NCBI RefSeq assembly: GCF_014203425.1
Contig: NZ_JACHJC010000001.1
Span: 4,924,001 to 4,988,000, forward strand
Length of the DNA: 64,000 bases
DNA from: Micromonospora echinospora
GTDB lineage: Bacteria > Actinomycetota > Actinomycetes > Mycobacteriales > Micromonosporaceae
Reading direction: 5' to 3'
In this document: positions 33,485 through 42,734 of the stretch, piece after piece
Position numbering within the stretch: position 1 is the stretch's first letter
Layout: each line of letters opens with the position of its first letter
Translations under genes and position numbers: made by a program
Notes under the pieces: generated by a model
The model's database searches: none
Told to the model about the DNA's origin: nothing
What the model saw: only the letters and a program-made list of their open reading frames with translations

Positions 33485-35470
33485 TCAGTGTGCGTGGCTC
33501 GTGCTGGCGAAGGGCGTGGTGACACCGTCGTAGACGAGCCGCAGCATCATGCCCTGCTCCTGGTGCGGCAGGTTGTGGCAGTGGTTCATCCAGACACCCG
33601 GATTGTCCGCCCGGAACGCCACCTCCCACACCTCTCCCGGCCGCACGTCGAAGGTGTCCATCCACAGCGGGCTGCCGGAGTAGCGCCGGCCGTCGCGGGA
33701 CAGGATCAGCACCGGATGGCCGTGCAGGTGCCACGGGTGGGTTTCCAGGCTCCGGTTGACCACCGTGAAGCGCACGACGTCCCCCTCCCGGACGAGCTGG
33801 TCGGGGACCGAGGGGTGTGCGCGACCGTCGACGGTCTGGGCGTAGGCGGGCTTTCCGTCGACCATGGCCAGGGCCCGGTCGAGGACGATGGTGAAGTGGC
33901 GGTCGGCGTCGTCGGCGTCGAACGGCACGGCCGCCGGCTCGCCGTAGTCCAGCAGGTCGAACTCGGGCCAGTCGGCGGTGTCCGGCAGCGGGCGGTCACC
34001 GCCGCCGACGCCCGGCGGTCGCAGCAGGATGCCCTGGTCGGAGTCGTTGTCGAGCAGCAGCGTGACCTTGGCCTCCGGCATGGCCAGGACCAGGTCGTAC
34101 CGGCCTCCGGCGGGCAGGCGGAGCCCGACCTCGCGTACCTCGCCCGGCTGGTTGAGGTCGCGGCCGTCGACCGCCACCACCCGGAAGGACGAGCCGACGA
34201 CGGCGAACCAGTGCGGGTTGGAGTCGGTGTTGATCAGACGCAGTCGCACCGGCTGGCCGGGGCGGACGTCGTGGACGGCGCGTCCCTCCTGGTCGCCGAG
34301 GATCACGACGTCGTCGAACGTGTGCACCGGCAGCGTCAGGTCCAGCCCGCGCTCCGCTTCCGGCCGGTCCTCGCGCGGCGTCACGACGAGCGTCCCGTAC
34401 AGCCCCTTGCGCACGGCGGGGTGCGACGCCTGGTGGGTGTGGTACCAGTACGTCCCCACCTGGTCGGCCTGGAACCGGTAGACGAACTCGCCGCCGGGCT
34501 GCACGGCGTGCTGCGTGGCGCCCGGCGCGCCGTCCTCGCCGCACGGCACGTCGTACCCGTGCCAGTGCACGGTGACGCCGTCCTCGATGTCGGCGTTGCG
34601 GAGCGTCACCTCGATCAGGTCGCCCTCGGTCGCGGTGATGGCCGGCCCGGGCAGCCGGCCCTCGTAGCTCCAGGCATCGATAGCACGTCCGGACGGAATT
34701 GTGACGGTGCCCGTCCGGGCGGTGAGCACGTGGCGTCGCGCCGTGCCGCGCGCCGCCGGAGCGCCGGGGCCGCGCAGGTCCGCCACGGAGACCTGCGGGC
34801 GGGTGCCGCCGGCGTGTCCGGGGCCGCCTCCGGTGACCATCGCCTCGGGGTCGCGGAAGAGCAGGCCGACGCCGGTGGCGCCGGCGCCCGCCGCGACCAC
34901 TCCCCCGGCCACGCCGAGGAACCGGCGGCGGGACAGCGCCGTGGGCCCGGCCGCCGCCGGCGTGTGCTCCGGGGAGCCGGCCTCCGCGGCCGGCGCGGCG
35001 GGTCGTCCGACCACCCGCGCGGTGAGCAGCGCGGCGGCGCAGACGAGGGCGACGGCGATCAGCGCGGTGCTCCACGTCAGCGGGTACCCGGCGGTGAACG
35101 TCACCACCAGGCCGGCCAGCGCGGCGAAGCCGGCGGTCAGCACCGCGACCAGCGCGCCGGCCGGCAGGCCCGCCGCCGGTGACTGCCGGGCCGCGAGCAG
35201 GCGCGGGCCGGCCAGGAGCACCGCGACGAGCCCCGCGGCGCCGAGCATCGGCAGCCCCAGCAGAACCTTCTCCTGGACGAACCACCAGCCGCGGTCGGCC
35301 AGCAGCGCCACGGTGCCCAGGCGGGCGACGGTCACCAGCACCGCGGCGCCGAGGAGGGCCAACGCGATCCGGTGGCGGCCGAGAGCTGCCGTGACACCGG
35401 TTGCGAACCACGTCGCGACACCGAGCAGCGCCACGACGTGGTCCACGAGGATCCATTGGAGCGTGCTCAT
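33485..35470 (-). CDS. membrane-anchored multicopper oxidase
   Basis: 661 aa. The first ~150 residues hold about five membrane segments. Near residue 178 LSRRRFLGVAGGVVAAGAGATG looks like a twin-arginine signal, but it is internal. The rest is a three-domain laccase-type oxidase with all copper motifs: HWHGYD, YWYHTH, HPWHLHGHP and NHCHNLPHQEQGMM. It should oxidise phenols, metal ions or similar outside the membrane with O2. The start overlaps the upstream DUF6220 gene by 4 nt. Whether it acts on the cluster product or in copper handling cannot be told. Confidence 0.88.
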   Translation of the reverse strand: MSTLQWILVDHVVALLGVATWFATGVTAALGRHRIALALLGAAVLVTVARLGTVALLADRGWWFVQEKVLLGLPMLGAAGLVAVLLAGPRLLAARQSPAAGLPAGALVAVLTAGFAALAGLVVTFTAGYPLTWSTALIAVALVCAAALLTARVVGRPAAPAAEAGSPEHTPAAAGPTALSRRRFLGVAGGVVAAGAGATGVGLLFRDPEAMVTGGGPGHAGGTRPQVSVADLRGPGAPAARGTARRHVLTARTGTVTIPSGRAIDAWSYEGRLPGPAITATEGDLIEVTLRNADIEDGVTVHWHGYDVPCGEDGAPGATQHAVQPGGEFVYRFQADQVGTYWYHTHQASHPAVRKGLYGTLVVTPREDRPEAERGLDLTLPVHTFDDVVILGDQEGRAVHDVRPGQPVRLRLINTDSNPHWFAVVGSSFRVVAVDGRDLNQPGEVREVGLRLPAGGRYDLVLAMPEAKVTLLLDNDSDQGILLRPPGVGGGDRPLPDTADWPEFDLLDYGEPAAVPFDADDADRHFTIVLDRALAMVDGKPAYAQTVDGRAHPSVPDQLVREGDVVRFTVVNRSLETHPWHLHGHPVLILSRDGRRYSGSPLWMDTFDVRPGEVWEVAFRADNPGVWMNHCHNLPHQEQGMMLRLVYDGVTTPFASTSHAH

Positions 35471-35919
35471 GACGCCGTTCGCGCCGAGTCGGCCGCCGGA
35501 CCGGTGACCGTCGTGTCCACGCCGGACGTGGTGGTCGTGTCCGGCGCCGCCCGGACGCTGCGCAGGATGACGCGGGCGACGGCCACCATCACCAGTCCGT
35601 TGACCGCGTGCAGGCCGAACACGTACCGGCCGACGGCCGAGTCGCCGAACGCCTTGGCGATGACCGCGATCAGGGCCTGCAGGATTCCCAGCCCGGCGAC
35701 CAGGCCGGACAGGCCGATGATCCGGCCGGGCATCCGCATCACAGCGGCGGCCACCGTCAGCACCACGGCGACGAGGATGCTCCCCAGGCCCAGGATCCGG
35801 TGGGGGCGGAACGCCTCCTCGTTGGCCTCGCTGCTGAACGCGCCGCTGGCGGCCAGGAAGAACTGCACCACGAGCACGAGCAGCAGGAACGCTGCCAGTC
35901 CGGCGAACACTTTGCGCAT
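35467..35919 (-). CDS. DUF6220-like four-helix membrane protein
   Basis: 150 aa; ATG 35919 with AGGGGAG upstream. Four hydrophobic segments (VFAGLAAFLLLVLVVQFFLAASGAF, GLGSILVAVVLTVAAAVM, GLVAGLGILQALIAVIA, GLHAVNGLVMVAVARVIL) with conserved-looking His residues in the second and fourth (PHRILG, LHAVNG), which could bind haem or copper. It is followed by the multicopper oxidase with a 4-nt overlap, so it may supply electrons to or anchor that enzyme. Family assignment is from recall. Confidence 0.65.
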   Translation of the reverse strand: MRKVFAGLAAFLLLVLVVQFFLAASGAFSSEANEEAFRPHRILGLGSILVAVVLTVAAAVMRMPGRIIGLSGLVAGLGILQALIAVIAKAFGDSAVGRYVFGLHAVNGLVMVAVARVILRSVRAAPDTTTTSGVDTTVTGPAADSARTAS

Positions 35920-35974
35920 GGGACTCCCCTTCGGGTTCGGTTGGGTCACCGGGGTGTTCGGTCGGCAGCGCCGG

Positions 35975-36370
35975 TCAGGCGGCGCGCCGGGAGCGGGTGA
36001 ATGCCAGGCCGCCGACGGCGATCCCGATCAGCGCCAGCACGACGGCCACGATGGCGCCGCCACGGCCGTTGCCGCTGCCGACACCACCGTCGGAGCCGGC
36101 CAGGGCGACCACGCCGGCGATCAGGCCGGCCACCGCGAGCACCAGCGCGGCGATCGCGTTGCCACGACCGCCACCGCGCCCCGCGGAGCGCAACGCCCAC
36201 CCGCCCAGGACGAGGCCGAGCAACGCGAGCGCGAGCGCCAGCACGGATCCGGCGCGGCCGGAACCACCGTCACCGTCGGCGGCCGTCACCTGGGCGGCCG
36301 CCGGTGCGACGAGTGCGAGCCCACCGAGGACGCCGACTGCGGCGGCGGTGAGCAAACGACGGATGAACAT
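35975..36370 (-). CDS. small membrane protein with signal peptide (DUF6223-like)
   Basis: 131 aa; ATG 36370 with GAAGGGGC upstream. MFIRRLLTAAAVGVLGGLALVAPAAAQ is a signal-peptide-like start, then three hydrophobic segments separated by Gly/Ser-rich loops (GSGRAG, GRGGGRG, GVGSGNGRGG) and a basic tail RSRRAA. First gene of the leftward set with the DUF6220-like protein, multicopper oxidase and VOC protein. Function unknown. Confidence 0.65.
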   Translation of the reverse strand: MFIRRLLTAAAVGVLGGLALVAPAAAQVTAADGDGGSGRAGSVLALALALLGLVLGGWALRSAGRGGGRGNAIAALVLAVAGLIAGVVALAGSDGGVGSGNGRGGAIVAVVLALIGIAVGGLAFTRSRRAA

Positions 36371-36562
36371 GGAAGCCCCTTCGGCTGCGGGAACAGGCAT
36401 CTGCGCCAGCGTAGGTAACGACCCCGCTACGGGTCGTCATGCCGAAGGAGACAATCGATCTACTGCGGTGACGGTATCGGCGGGCTCCGGCGTCTGCGCG
36501 GGGAGCAGCCGCATACCGCAGCCGCAGCACTGCCGAGGCGACAGACCGGGCGGGCTGCCCGG

Positions 36563-37225
36563 TCAGCGATTGCCGGGTGACACCAGACCGGACTCGTAGG
36601 CGAACACCACCAGCTGGGCGCGGTCGCGGGCCTGCAGCTTGGTCATGGCGCGGTTGACGTGGGTCTTCGCGGTCAGCGGGCTGATCACCATTCGATCGGC
36701 GATCTCGTCGTTGGACAGGCCCCGGGCGGCCAGGGCGACCGCCTCGCGTTCCCGGTTGGTCAGCTCCTCCATGCCGGGTGTGACGTCCGCGCAGAGCGGC
36801 TCCGACACGTACCTGTTGATCAGCATCCGGGTGATCGACGGCGCGAGCAGCGCGTCACCGCGCGCGGCGACCCGCACGGCGTGCAGCAGGTCGTCCGGCT
36901 CGATGTCCTTGACCAGGAAGCCGGTGGCGCCGGCGCGCAGCGCGTGGAAGACGTACTCGTCGAGGCCGTAGTTGGTGAGGATGACGACGCGTACCCCGGT
37001 CAGCGCCGGGTCCGCGACGATCTGCCGGGTCGTCTCGACGCCGTCCATGACCGGCATCTGGATGTCGATCAGGGCGAGATCGGGCAGGTGCTGCCGGGCC
37101 AGCGCCAGGCCCTCCCGGCCGTTCCCGCCCTCGGCCACCACCTCGATGTCGTCCTCGGCGTCGAGGAGCGCGCGGAACCCGCTGCGCAGCAGCGGCTGGT
37201 CGTCGAGCAGCATGATCCTGATCAT
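36563..37225 (-). CDS. NarL/LuxR-type response regulator
   Basis: 220 aa. Receiver domain with Asp7-8 region LLDDQ and phospho-acceptor Asp54 (ALIDIQMPVMDG), the switch Thr in VVILTNYG and Lys in FLVKDIEP. C-terminal LuxR helix-turn-helix: LTNREREAVALAARGLSNDEIADRMVISPLTAKTHVNRAMTKL. Its start overlaps the stop of the sensor kinase gene by 4 nt, so both form one two-component system. It lies between the prenyltransferase operon and the oxidase operon; its targets are not visible. Confidence 0.93.
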   Translation of the reverse strand: MIRIMLLDDQPLLRSGFRALLDAEDDIEVVAEGGNGREGLALARQHLPDLALIDIQMPVMDGVETTRQIVADPALTGVRVVILTNYGLDEYVFHALRAGATGFLVKDIEPDDLLHAVRVAARGDALLAPSITRMLINRYVSEPLCADVTPGMEELTNREREAVALAARGLSNDEIADRMVISPLTAKTHVNRAMTKLQARDRAQLVVFAYESGLVSPGNR

Positions 37226-38355
37226 GGGACGCGCACCACCGGGAGTTCGGCCTGGACGGTGAAGCCGCCGCCGGTGCGGGGTTCCGCCCGCAGCCGGCCG
37301 CCCAGCGCGAGGACGCGCTCGTGCATCCCCAGCAGCCCGACGCCGGGCACCGGGGCGGCGCCCGGCCGGGCCGTACCGTCGTCGTCGATCCGGATGCTCA
37401 GCGCGTCCGGGCGGTAGTCGATCCGGACCGCGGCGGCCGCGGCGGAGGCGTGCCGGGCGGTGTTGGTGAGCGACTCCTGCACGATCCGGTACGCGGTGCG
37501 GCCCACCGCCTCCGGCACGTCCCGCTGGTCGCCCTCGATGGTCAGCGTGGTGGCCAGACCGATCTTCTCGGCCCCGGCCAGCAGCTCCGGGAGGTGGTCG
37601 AGCCCGTGCGACGGGGACTTGGTCAGGTCACGCAGCGTCTCCAGGGTCGCGCGCAGCTCCCGGGTCGCCGCCCGGCCGGCCTCCTGGATCGCCAGCAGCG
37701 ACTCCGGCACCTGCTCGCCCCGCTTACGGGCCAGGTGGACCGCCACCTCCGCCTGCACCTTGATGATCGAGATCTGGTGGGTGAGCGAGTCGTGCAGCTC
37801 CCGTGCGATGTGCAGCCGCTCCTGGGTCGCGCGCAGCCGGGCGGTCTCCTCGCGGGTCCGTTCCGCCTCGTCCGCCCGCCGCTCGGCCTGCCGCAGCGCC
37901 TCGCCGGCCGCCGCCGCGGCGATCAGCCAGGCCAGTTCCAGCACGCCCCGCGACTGCGCGAGCGCCTCCTTGAGGGCGCCGTCCGCGGGCGAGACCATGA
38001 TCGCCAGCGGCAGCACGACGAGCAGGGCGGCGCTCGCCCCGAGCGTGACGAGCCGGTGCCCGGCCCGGACCGCCGCGTAGACCGCGAACAGGTACGCGAT
38101 GGCGGGCACCCCGAAGCCGATCGCGTTGTAGCCCACCACGCACAGCCCGGTGGCGACCAGCACGGCGACCGGGGCCCGACGACTGGCGGCCAGCGCCAGG
38201 CCGCTCGCCGTCACCAGCGCGAAGCCGAGCAGACCGAGGCCCTCGGGGGCGGGGTGGTCACCGGCCAGCGCGCTGATCATCAGCACCGCCGCCACAGCTA
38301 CCGCGACGACCCAGTTCTTCACCCGGGCCCACACACTGGACAGTCCAGTCGTCAT
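37222..38355 (-). CDS. sensor histidine kinase (HisKA_3 type)
   Basis: 377 aa. Around five membrane segments in residues 15-150, with little extracellular sequence, then a short coiled linker (EALRQAERRADEAERTREETARLRATQERL). HIARELHDSLTHQ holds the phospho-acceptor His188 of the HisKA_3 family; AYRIVQESLTNTARHA and VGLLGMHERVLALGGRL are the N and G boxes of the ATPase domain. The lack of a sensor domain suggests it reads a membrane signal. Partner is the overlapping response regulator. Confidence 0.92.
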   Translation of the reverse strand: MTTGLSSVWARVKNWVVAVAVAAVLMISALAGDHPAPEGLGLLGFALVTASGLALAASRRAPVAVLVATGLCVVGYNAIGFGVPAIAYLFAVYAAVRAGHRLVTLGASAALLVVLPLAIMVSPADGALKEALAQSRGVLELAWLIAAAAAGEALRQAERRADEAERTREETARLRATQERLHIARELHDSLTHQISIIKVQAEVAVHLARKRGEQVPESLLAIQEAGRAATRELRATLETLRDLTKSPSHGLDHLPELLAGAEKIGLATTLTIEGDQRDVPEAVGRTAYRIVQESLTNTARHASAAAAAVRIDYRPDALSIRIDDDGTARPGAAPVPGVGLLGMHERVLALGGRLRAEPRTGGGFTVQAELPVVRVP

Positions 38356-38410
38356 GCTCGCACTTTAGCGGAGCGCGCCAGTGTTGAACCCGAGCGAACA
38401 GGCATTGATC

Positions 38411-38472
38411 CCGGTTCCGCCGCCCGGCGCGTTCTCCGGCCCCGTGTCACCCCGGCCCGGCGGCGGAACCGG
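38411..38472. terminator. possible terminator after the mevalonate/prenyltransferase operon
   Basis: CCGGTTCCGCCG (38411-38422) and CGGCGGAACCGG (38461-38472) are perfect complements around a 38-nt GC-rich loop, 8 nt past the prenyltransferase stop. The large loop makes the role uncertain. Confidence 0.4.
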
Positions 38473-38480
38473 CCGGTGTG

Positions 38481-39371
38481 TCAAATGAAGTTCACCGCGC
38501 CCGGCTTCCATTTGTAGTGCGACTCGAGTTTGTAGTACTCGCCCTTGGGGGTCAGCGCCACGCCGTAGACGAACTTCCGGTCCCCGCCGCCGTACGGAAC
38601 GCTTTTCACGAACTTCTCGATCTCCGGTTCCACGGGTACCGGAAGCGTGGTCAGGTCCGTGGTCGCCGCGGCATAGCAGATCCGCTCGATCTCCGGGGAG
38701 TCCCAGCCCAGCGTGACGTAGAGCCCGAACGCCCCGGCGCCGAGCCGGAGCATCTGCTCGCTCGGCTCGGCCATCCCGGTCCGCCGCAGCGTCGACCGGA
38801 TGGTCTCCGGCTCGAAGCACTCACGCGGCACGTCGTTGAAGTAGACGTTCACGGTCCGGGCCGGGTAGTCGAATCCCAGCACGCCGACCCGGTCGTCGAG
38901 GCCGTGCCGGGTGAAGAAGTCGGCGTTCGCGGCGAGGCTGCGGGGCATCGCCGGAATGCCGGCGAGCGCCGTGGCCGCCTGAAGCTCGTCCGGGGCGAAG
39001 GCCGCGTAGATCTTCTTGAAGCCGCCGACCACCCCGAAGTCGATGCCGTGACTCTCCACCGGGCAGCGCCGGTGGACCTCGGAGAGCAGCGTGCCGATGG
39101 GGTGGTCCGTGCGCGGGGTGAGGCCCCGGGCGAGCGCCGAGGCGTACGGGTCCCGGTCGTCCGGATGCGTCCGGAACCGGCAGTCCAGCTCGCCCGCGTG
39201 ACGCAGCGCGGTCGCCACCCGGAAGGCGACCACCGCCTCGGCATGGGCGAACGCGTCGCCGTACGCGGACAGGATGGGCCAGACCCGGTCGCGCGAACAG
39301 GGCACGTCCAGCTGCCGGGCCGATTCCTCGATGGTCGAGTAGAGCTCGGCCACCTCGGGAGTTCCGGACAT
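38481..39371 (-). CDS. ABBA-type aromatic prenyltransferase (CloQ/NphB family)
   Basis: 296 aa; ATG 39371 with GGAGG upstream. No membrane segments and no DDxxD, unlike UbiA enzymes. VVAFRVATALRHAGELDCRFRTHPDDRDPYASALARGL, SHGIDFGVVGGFKKIYAAF, DDRVGVLGFDYPARTVNVYFN, LGAGAFGLYVTLGWDSPEIERICYAA and the end YYKLESHYKWKPGAVNFI match soluble alpha-beta-beta-alpha barrel prenyltransferases. It should attach a prenyl group to an aromatic acceptor. As last gene of the mevalonate operon it would use the diphosphate made by the synthase at 45931-47019, probably farnesyl diphosphate onto the dibenzodiazepinone nitrogen or a precursor. Confidence 0.85.
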   Translation of the reverse strand: MSGTPEVAELYSTIEESARQLDVPCSRDRVWPILSAYGDAFAHAEAVVAFRVATALRHAGELDCRFRTHPDDRDPYASALARGLTPRTDHPIGTLLSEVHRRCPVESHGIDFGVVGGFKKIYAAFAPDELQAATALAGIPAMPRSLAANADFFTRHGLDDRVGVLGFDYPARTVNVYFNDVPRECFEPETIRSTLRRTGMAEPSEQMLRLGAGAFGLYVTLGWDSPEIERICYAAATTDLTTLPVPVEPEIEKFVKSVPYGGGDRKFVYGVALTPKGEYYKLESHYKWKPGAVNFI

Positions 39372-39421
39372 CGATCCTCCAAGCATGGTTCGTTCGGTCA
39401 GGGCGGCCGGCGTGGCCGGTC

Positions 39422-40597
39422 CTATCGCGGCTCGTAGACGCGCTTGTGACCGGAGAGCCCGGCCAGCCGGTACGGCCCGGTGGTCACCGCCGGCGCCGGA
39501 TAGTCGCCGCCGTCGACCGGGAAGGCGTGCTCGTGCAGCTCCCGGTACGTCGCGTAGTCGATCTCCTGCCGCCGGTCGATCGCCGCGCGGTGCTGGTCGG
39601 GTCGCGTGTGCGCGCGGTACCCGGGCACGACAGTGCCGGCGAAGAACTCGGCGACGCTGCCGGACCCGTAGCTGAGGAAGCCGACGGTCCGGCCGGTCAG
39701 GTCGTCGGCGGTGTCGAGCAGTGCCGCGAGCCCGAGATACATCGACGCGGTGTAGCTGTTGCCGATCTCGGCGTTGTACGCCGTGGTGCGCCCGACGGCC
39801 CCGGCGACCAGCGCGTCGTCGACGTCGCGCCCGCAGTAGTTGAGCAGGTGCCGGTGCGCCTTGTCGGCCATCCTCGGGAACGGCTGGTGGTAGCAGAACG
39901 CCCCGAACTCGTCCAGGGTGCGACCGCCGCGCTCGGTGTAGTCCTTCCACGAGCCCTCCAGCGCCTGCAGGTAGGCGGAGATGGACTCGTGCCCGTCGAC
40001 CAGGGCGGTGGTGCGGTAGTTCGGCCGCCAGAAGTCCATGACGTCGGCGGTGTACATGCCCGACGGGTCCTCGACGCGTACCAGCGCCGGGTCCGCGCCG
40101 ACGAGCATGGCGACCGCCGCGGCGCCCTGGGTCGCCTCGCCGGGCTCACCCAGCGCGTACTTCGACACGTCGCTGGCGATCACCAGGACCTGCTGCGACG
40201 GGTCACGGTGCACCAGGCCGATGGCGAACTGCAGCCCCGCCGTACCGCCGTAGCAGGCCTGCTTCAGCTCGACCACCCGGGTGGCCGAGGGGAGGCCGAG
40301 CAGGGAGTGGACGTGTATCCCGGCCGCCTTCGCCTGGTCGACCGACGACTCCGTGGCGAACACGATGGTCCGGATCCGGTCGGTGCCGTGGCGGGCGACC
40401 ACCGGCGCGGCGGCGGCGGCAGCCATGGTCACGATGTCCTCGTCCGGGGCGGGCACGCTCATCGCCCGCAGCCCGATGCCACGGTGGTACTTGGCCACGT
40501 CGGCGCCGTTGCTCGCGGCCAGGGTCTCGTGTGTCAGCACGTGATGCGCCGTCGCGGCGGACAGGTCGTGGATGCCGACGGCGGGTCTCTCGGCCAT
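39422..40597 (-). CDS. hydroxymethylglutaryl-CoA synthase
   Basis: 391 aa. VGIHDLSAATAHHVLTHETLA, VVELKQACYGGTAGLQFAIG with the nucleophilic Cys, ASDVSKYALGEPGEATQGAAAVAMLVG, FCYHQPFPRMADKAH and EIGNSYTASMYLGLAALLD are HMG-CoA synthase motifs. It condenses acetyl-CoA with acetoacetyl-CoA, the first dedicated step of the mevalonate pathway. It follows HMG-CoA reductase by 2 nt in the operon. Confidence 0.95.
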   Translation of the reverse strand: MAERPAVGIHDLSAATAHHVLTHETLAASNGADVAKYHRGIGLRAMSVPAPDEDIVTMAAAAAAPVVARHGTDRIRTIVFATESSVDQAKAAGIHVHSLLGLPSATRVVELKQACYGGTAGLQFAIGLVHRDPSQQVLVIASDVSKYALGEPGEATQGAAAVAMLVGADPALVRVEDPSGMYTADVMDFWRPNYRTTALVDGHESISAYLQALEGSWKDYTERGGRTLDEFGAFCYHQPFPRMADKAHRHLLNYCGRDVDDALVAGAVGRTTAYNAEIGNSYTASMYLGLAALLDTADDLTGRTVGFLSYGSGSVAEFFAGTVVPGYRAHTRPDQHRAAIDRRQEIDYATYRELHEHAFPVDGGDYPAPAVTTGPYRLAGLSGHKRVYEPR

Positions 40598-40599
40598 CG

Positions 40600-41655
40600 T
40601 CAGGCTCCGATCTTCGTGGTCTCGGTCGGGCGTTCGAGCCGGACGTGCGCCCGCATCAGCTCGCCCGGGTTGGTCTGCGCGGCGAGCAGGGACAGCTCGC
40701 CGCAGAGCACCGTCGCGGCCGCGATGACCGCGAGCCGCCGGGCGTTCTCGCCCGGATCACGCGAGGCGCGGCAGCCGAGCCGCTCCAGGTTCTCCTCGAC
40801 GAAGCCGAGCCCTTTGCCGTTGCCGACGGTGCCCACGATCAGGTTGGGCAGCGTGCAGGAGAAGTAGAGGTCGCCGTCGCGGTCCTCGGCGACCGTCACG
40901 CCCTGGGAGCCCTCGACGATGTTCGCGGCGTCCTGACCCGTCGCCAGGTAGAACCCGAGCAGCATGTTCGCGTAGTGGGCGTTGGCCGAGCGGATGCCGC
41001 CGGCGAGCAACGTGCCGATCATGTTCTTGTGCACGTTCAGCTGGGCGATCGCCGCCGCCGTCGTGTGCAGGCTGTCGTGGACGATCTCCCGCGGCACGAC
41101 CAGTTCGGTGACCACGTTCTTGCCCCGGCCGAGAATGCCGTTTATCGCGGTGGCCTTCTTGTCGGTGCAGTAGTTGCCCGAGATCGAGCCGTACGAGATT
41201 CCCGGGATGGTGTCCAGGATGTGCCTCAGCAGCGCGTCGGCGGCCAGCGTCGCCATGTTGTGCCCGGACGCGTCACCGGTGGTGAAACTGAACCGCAGGA
41301 ACAGCAGATTCGCGGTGATCTCGTGATGGAACCCGATCAGCTCGACGAACCTGCCGCAGGTGCGCACGATGTCACGCAGTTCGTCGAACCGCGCGTCGAC
41401 CTCCAGCGAGGCCAGGTAGGCGGTCTGCGCGTCCTTGGCGCGTACGAACACGGAGCGGGTCATGCGCTCGTCGACGAGCGTGGCGACGATGCCCGCCTCG
41501 ACCGTCCGGGAGATCTTCGCGCCCCGGCCGACGGACGGCCAGAGCGGCGATTCGTACGTGGCGAGCGGAACCTCCGTCTCGATCTGCGCCACGTTTCCCG
41601 AGATCCGCACGGGACCTACCCATTTCATGGGCACACCGGCGATCGCGTCGTTCAT
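40600..41655 (-). CDS. HMG-CoA reductase (class I type, no membrane domain)
   Basis: 351 aa, the size of secondary-metabolite copies such as the one known from Streptomyces CL190. ESPLWPSVGRGAKISR, RFSFTTGDASGHNM, NYCTDKKATAINGI, IVGTVGNGKGLGF, GQDAANIVEGSQG and the late His in ELMRAHVRLER supply substrate, NADPH and catalytic residues. It reduces HMG-CoA to mevalonate with 2 NADPH. The start overlaps the stop of the isomerase gene by 4 nt. Confidence 0.95.
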   Translation of the reverse strand: MNDAIAGVPMKWVGPVRISGNVAQIETEVPLATYESPLWPSVGRGAKISRTVEAGIVATLVDERMTRSVFVRAKDAQTAYLASLEVDARFDELRDIVRTCGRFVELIGFHHEITANLLFLRFSFTTGDASGHNMATLAADALLRHILDTIPGISYGSISGNYCTDKKATAINGILGRGKNVVTELVVPREIVHDSLHTTAAAIAQLNVHKNMIGTLLAGGIRSANAHYANMLLGFYLATGQDAANIVEGSQGVTVAEDRDGDLYFSCTLPNLIVGTVGNGKGLGFVEENLERLGCRASRDPGENARRLAVIAAATVLCGELSLLAAQTNPGELMRAHVRLERPTETTKIGA

Positions 41656-42734
41656 CGAATGCCTCCGATCATCTCGTGGGTGGCGCCGGAGCGGGTGGCG
41701 AGGCGGTGGGTGTCGATGCCCCGGGCCGCGCAGAACGCGCTCAGCCGACCCTGGATCAGCAGGTCGCAGCGGGTCAGGTCGGCCGGGGTCCGCGCGCCCA
41801 GGGCGGTCATCAGGGCTTCGATCTGGTCGAGCCAGGTGGAGATCAGCGACAGCAGCGCCGGCACGCCGCCGTCCAGGAGCGTGCGCAGGAACAGTCCGGA
41901 CACCCCGGCCCCGCCGGCGCCGAGCGCCAGCCCACGGACCACGTCGAGCGGGTTGCGGATGCCGCCGGAGGCCAGCACGGGCAGGTCCACGCCCTGGGCG
42001 TCCAGCAGGCAGGCGGGTGCCGACTGTCCCCACCCGTCCAGGAAGGAGTAGTCGGCGGCGTCCCGCCGGTCGTTCTCGATGCGCGCGAAGTTCGTGCCGC
42101 CGCGGCCGGCGACGTCGGCCACCCGGACGCCCATGTCCCGCAGCCGCAGCAGCGTCTCGCGGCTGAGCCCGAAGCCGACCTCCTTGACGATCACCGGCAC
42201 ACCGACGCCGGCGACGATCTCCTCGATCCGCGGCCCCCAGGCGGCGAACGACCGGTCCCCCTCCGGCATCACCGTCTCCTGGATGGTGTTCAGGTGGATC
42301 TGCAGCGCGTCGGCCCGCATCAGGTCGACGGCCCGCCGGGCCCGTTCGACGGAGGCGGTGGCGTTGACGTTGGCCATGATGAACCCGTCGGGGTTCTCCC
42401 GGCGCATCACGCTGAACGTCTCGGCCACCGACTCGTCGGCGAAGTAGGCGCTCATCGACCCGGTGGCGATGGGTACGCCGGTCTCCCGGGCCGCGATCGC
42501 CAGGTCCCGGTTGATCAGACCGGTCTTGGTGCTGCCGCCGGTCATCGCGTTGATGCACAGCGGCACCGGCCAGTCGATGCCGCCGAACGACGTGGCCAGC
42601 GAGACGTCCGACCGGTCGATGCCGGCCAAAGCGTGGTGCACGAAGGACACGTCGTCGAACTCGTGGTGACCGCCGAGCCGGCCCTGCTGCTCGGCGGCGA
42701 GCCGGACGTGGTCGTCCTTGCGGTTGGCGATCAT
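41652..42734 (-). CDS. fni: type II isopentenyl-diphosphate isomerase
   Basis: 360 aa. RKDDHVRLA at the N-terminus, CINAMTGGSTKTGLINR, IATGSMSAYF, DALQIHLNTIQETVMPEGDRSF, PVIVKEVGFG, DVAGRGGTNFARIEN and LASGGIRNPLDV define the FMN-dependent type II enzyme. It interconverts isopentenyl and dimethylallyl diphosphate. Four-nucleotide overlaps on both sides tie it to phosphomevalonate kinase and HMG-CoA reductase. Confidence 0.95.
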   Translation of the reverse strand: MIANRKDDHVRLAAEQQGRLGGHHEFDDVSFVHHALAGIDRSDVSLATSFGGIDWPVPLCINAMTGGSTKTGLINRDLAIAARETGVPIATGSMSAYFADESVAETFSVMRRENPDGFIMANVNATASVERARRAVDLMRADALQIHLNTIQETVMPEGDRSFAAWGPRIEEIVAGVGVPVIVKEVGFGLSRETLLRLRDMGVRVADVAGRGGTNFARIENDRRDAADYSFLDGWGQSAPACLLDAQGVDLPVLASGGIRNPLDVVRGLALGAGGAGVSGLFLRTLLDGGVPALLSLISTWLDQIEALMTALGARTPADLTRCDLLIQGRLSAFCAARGIDTHRLATRSGATHEMIGGIR

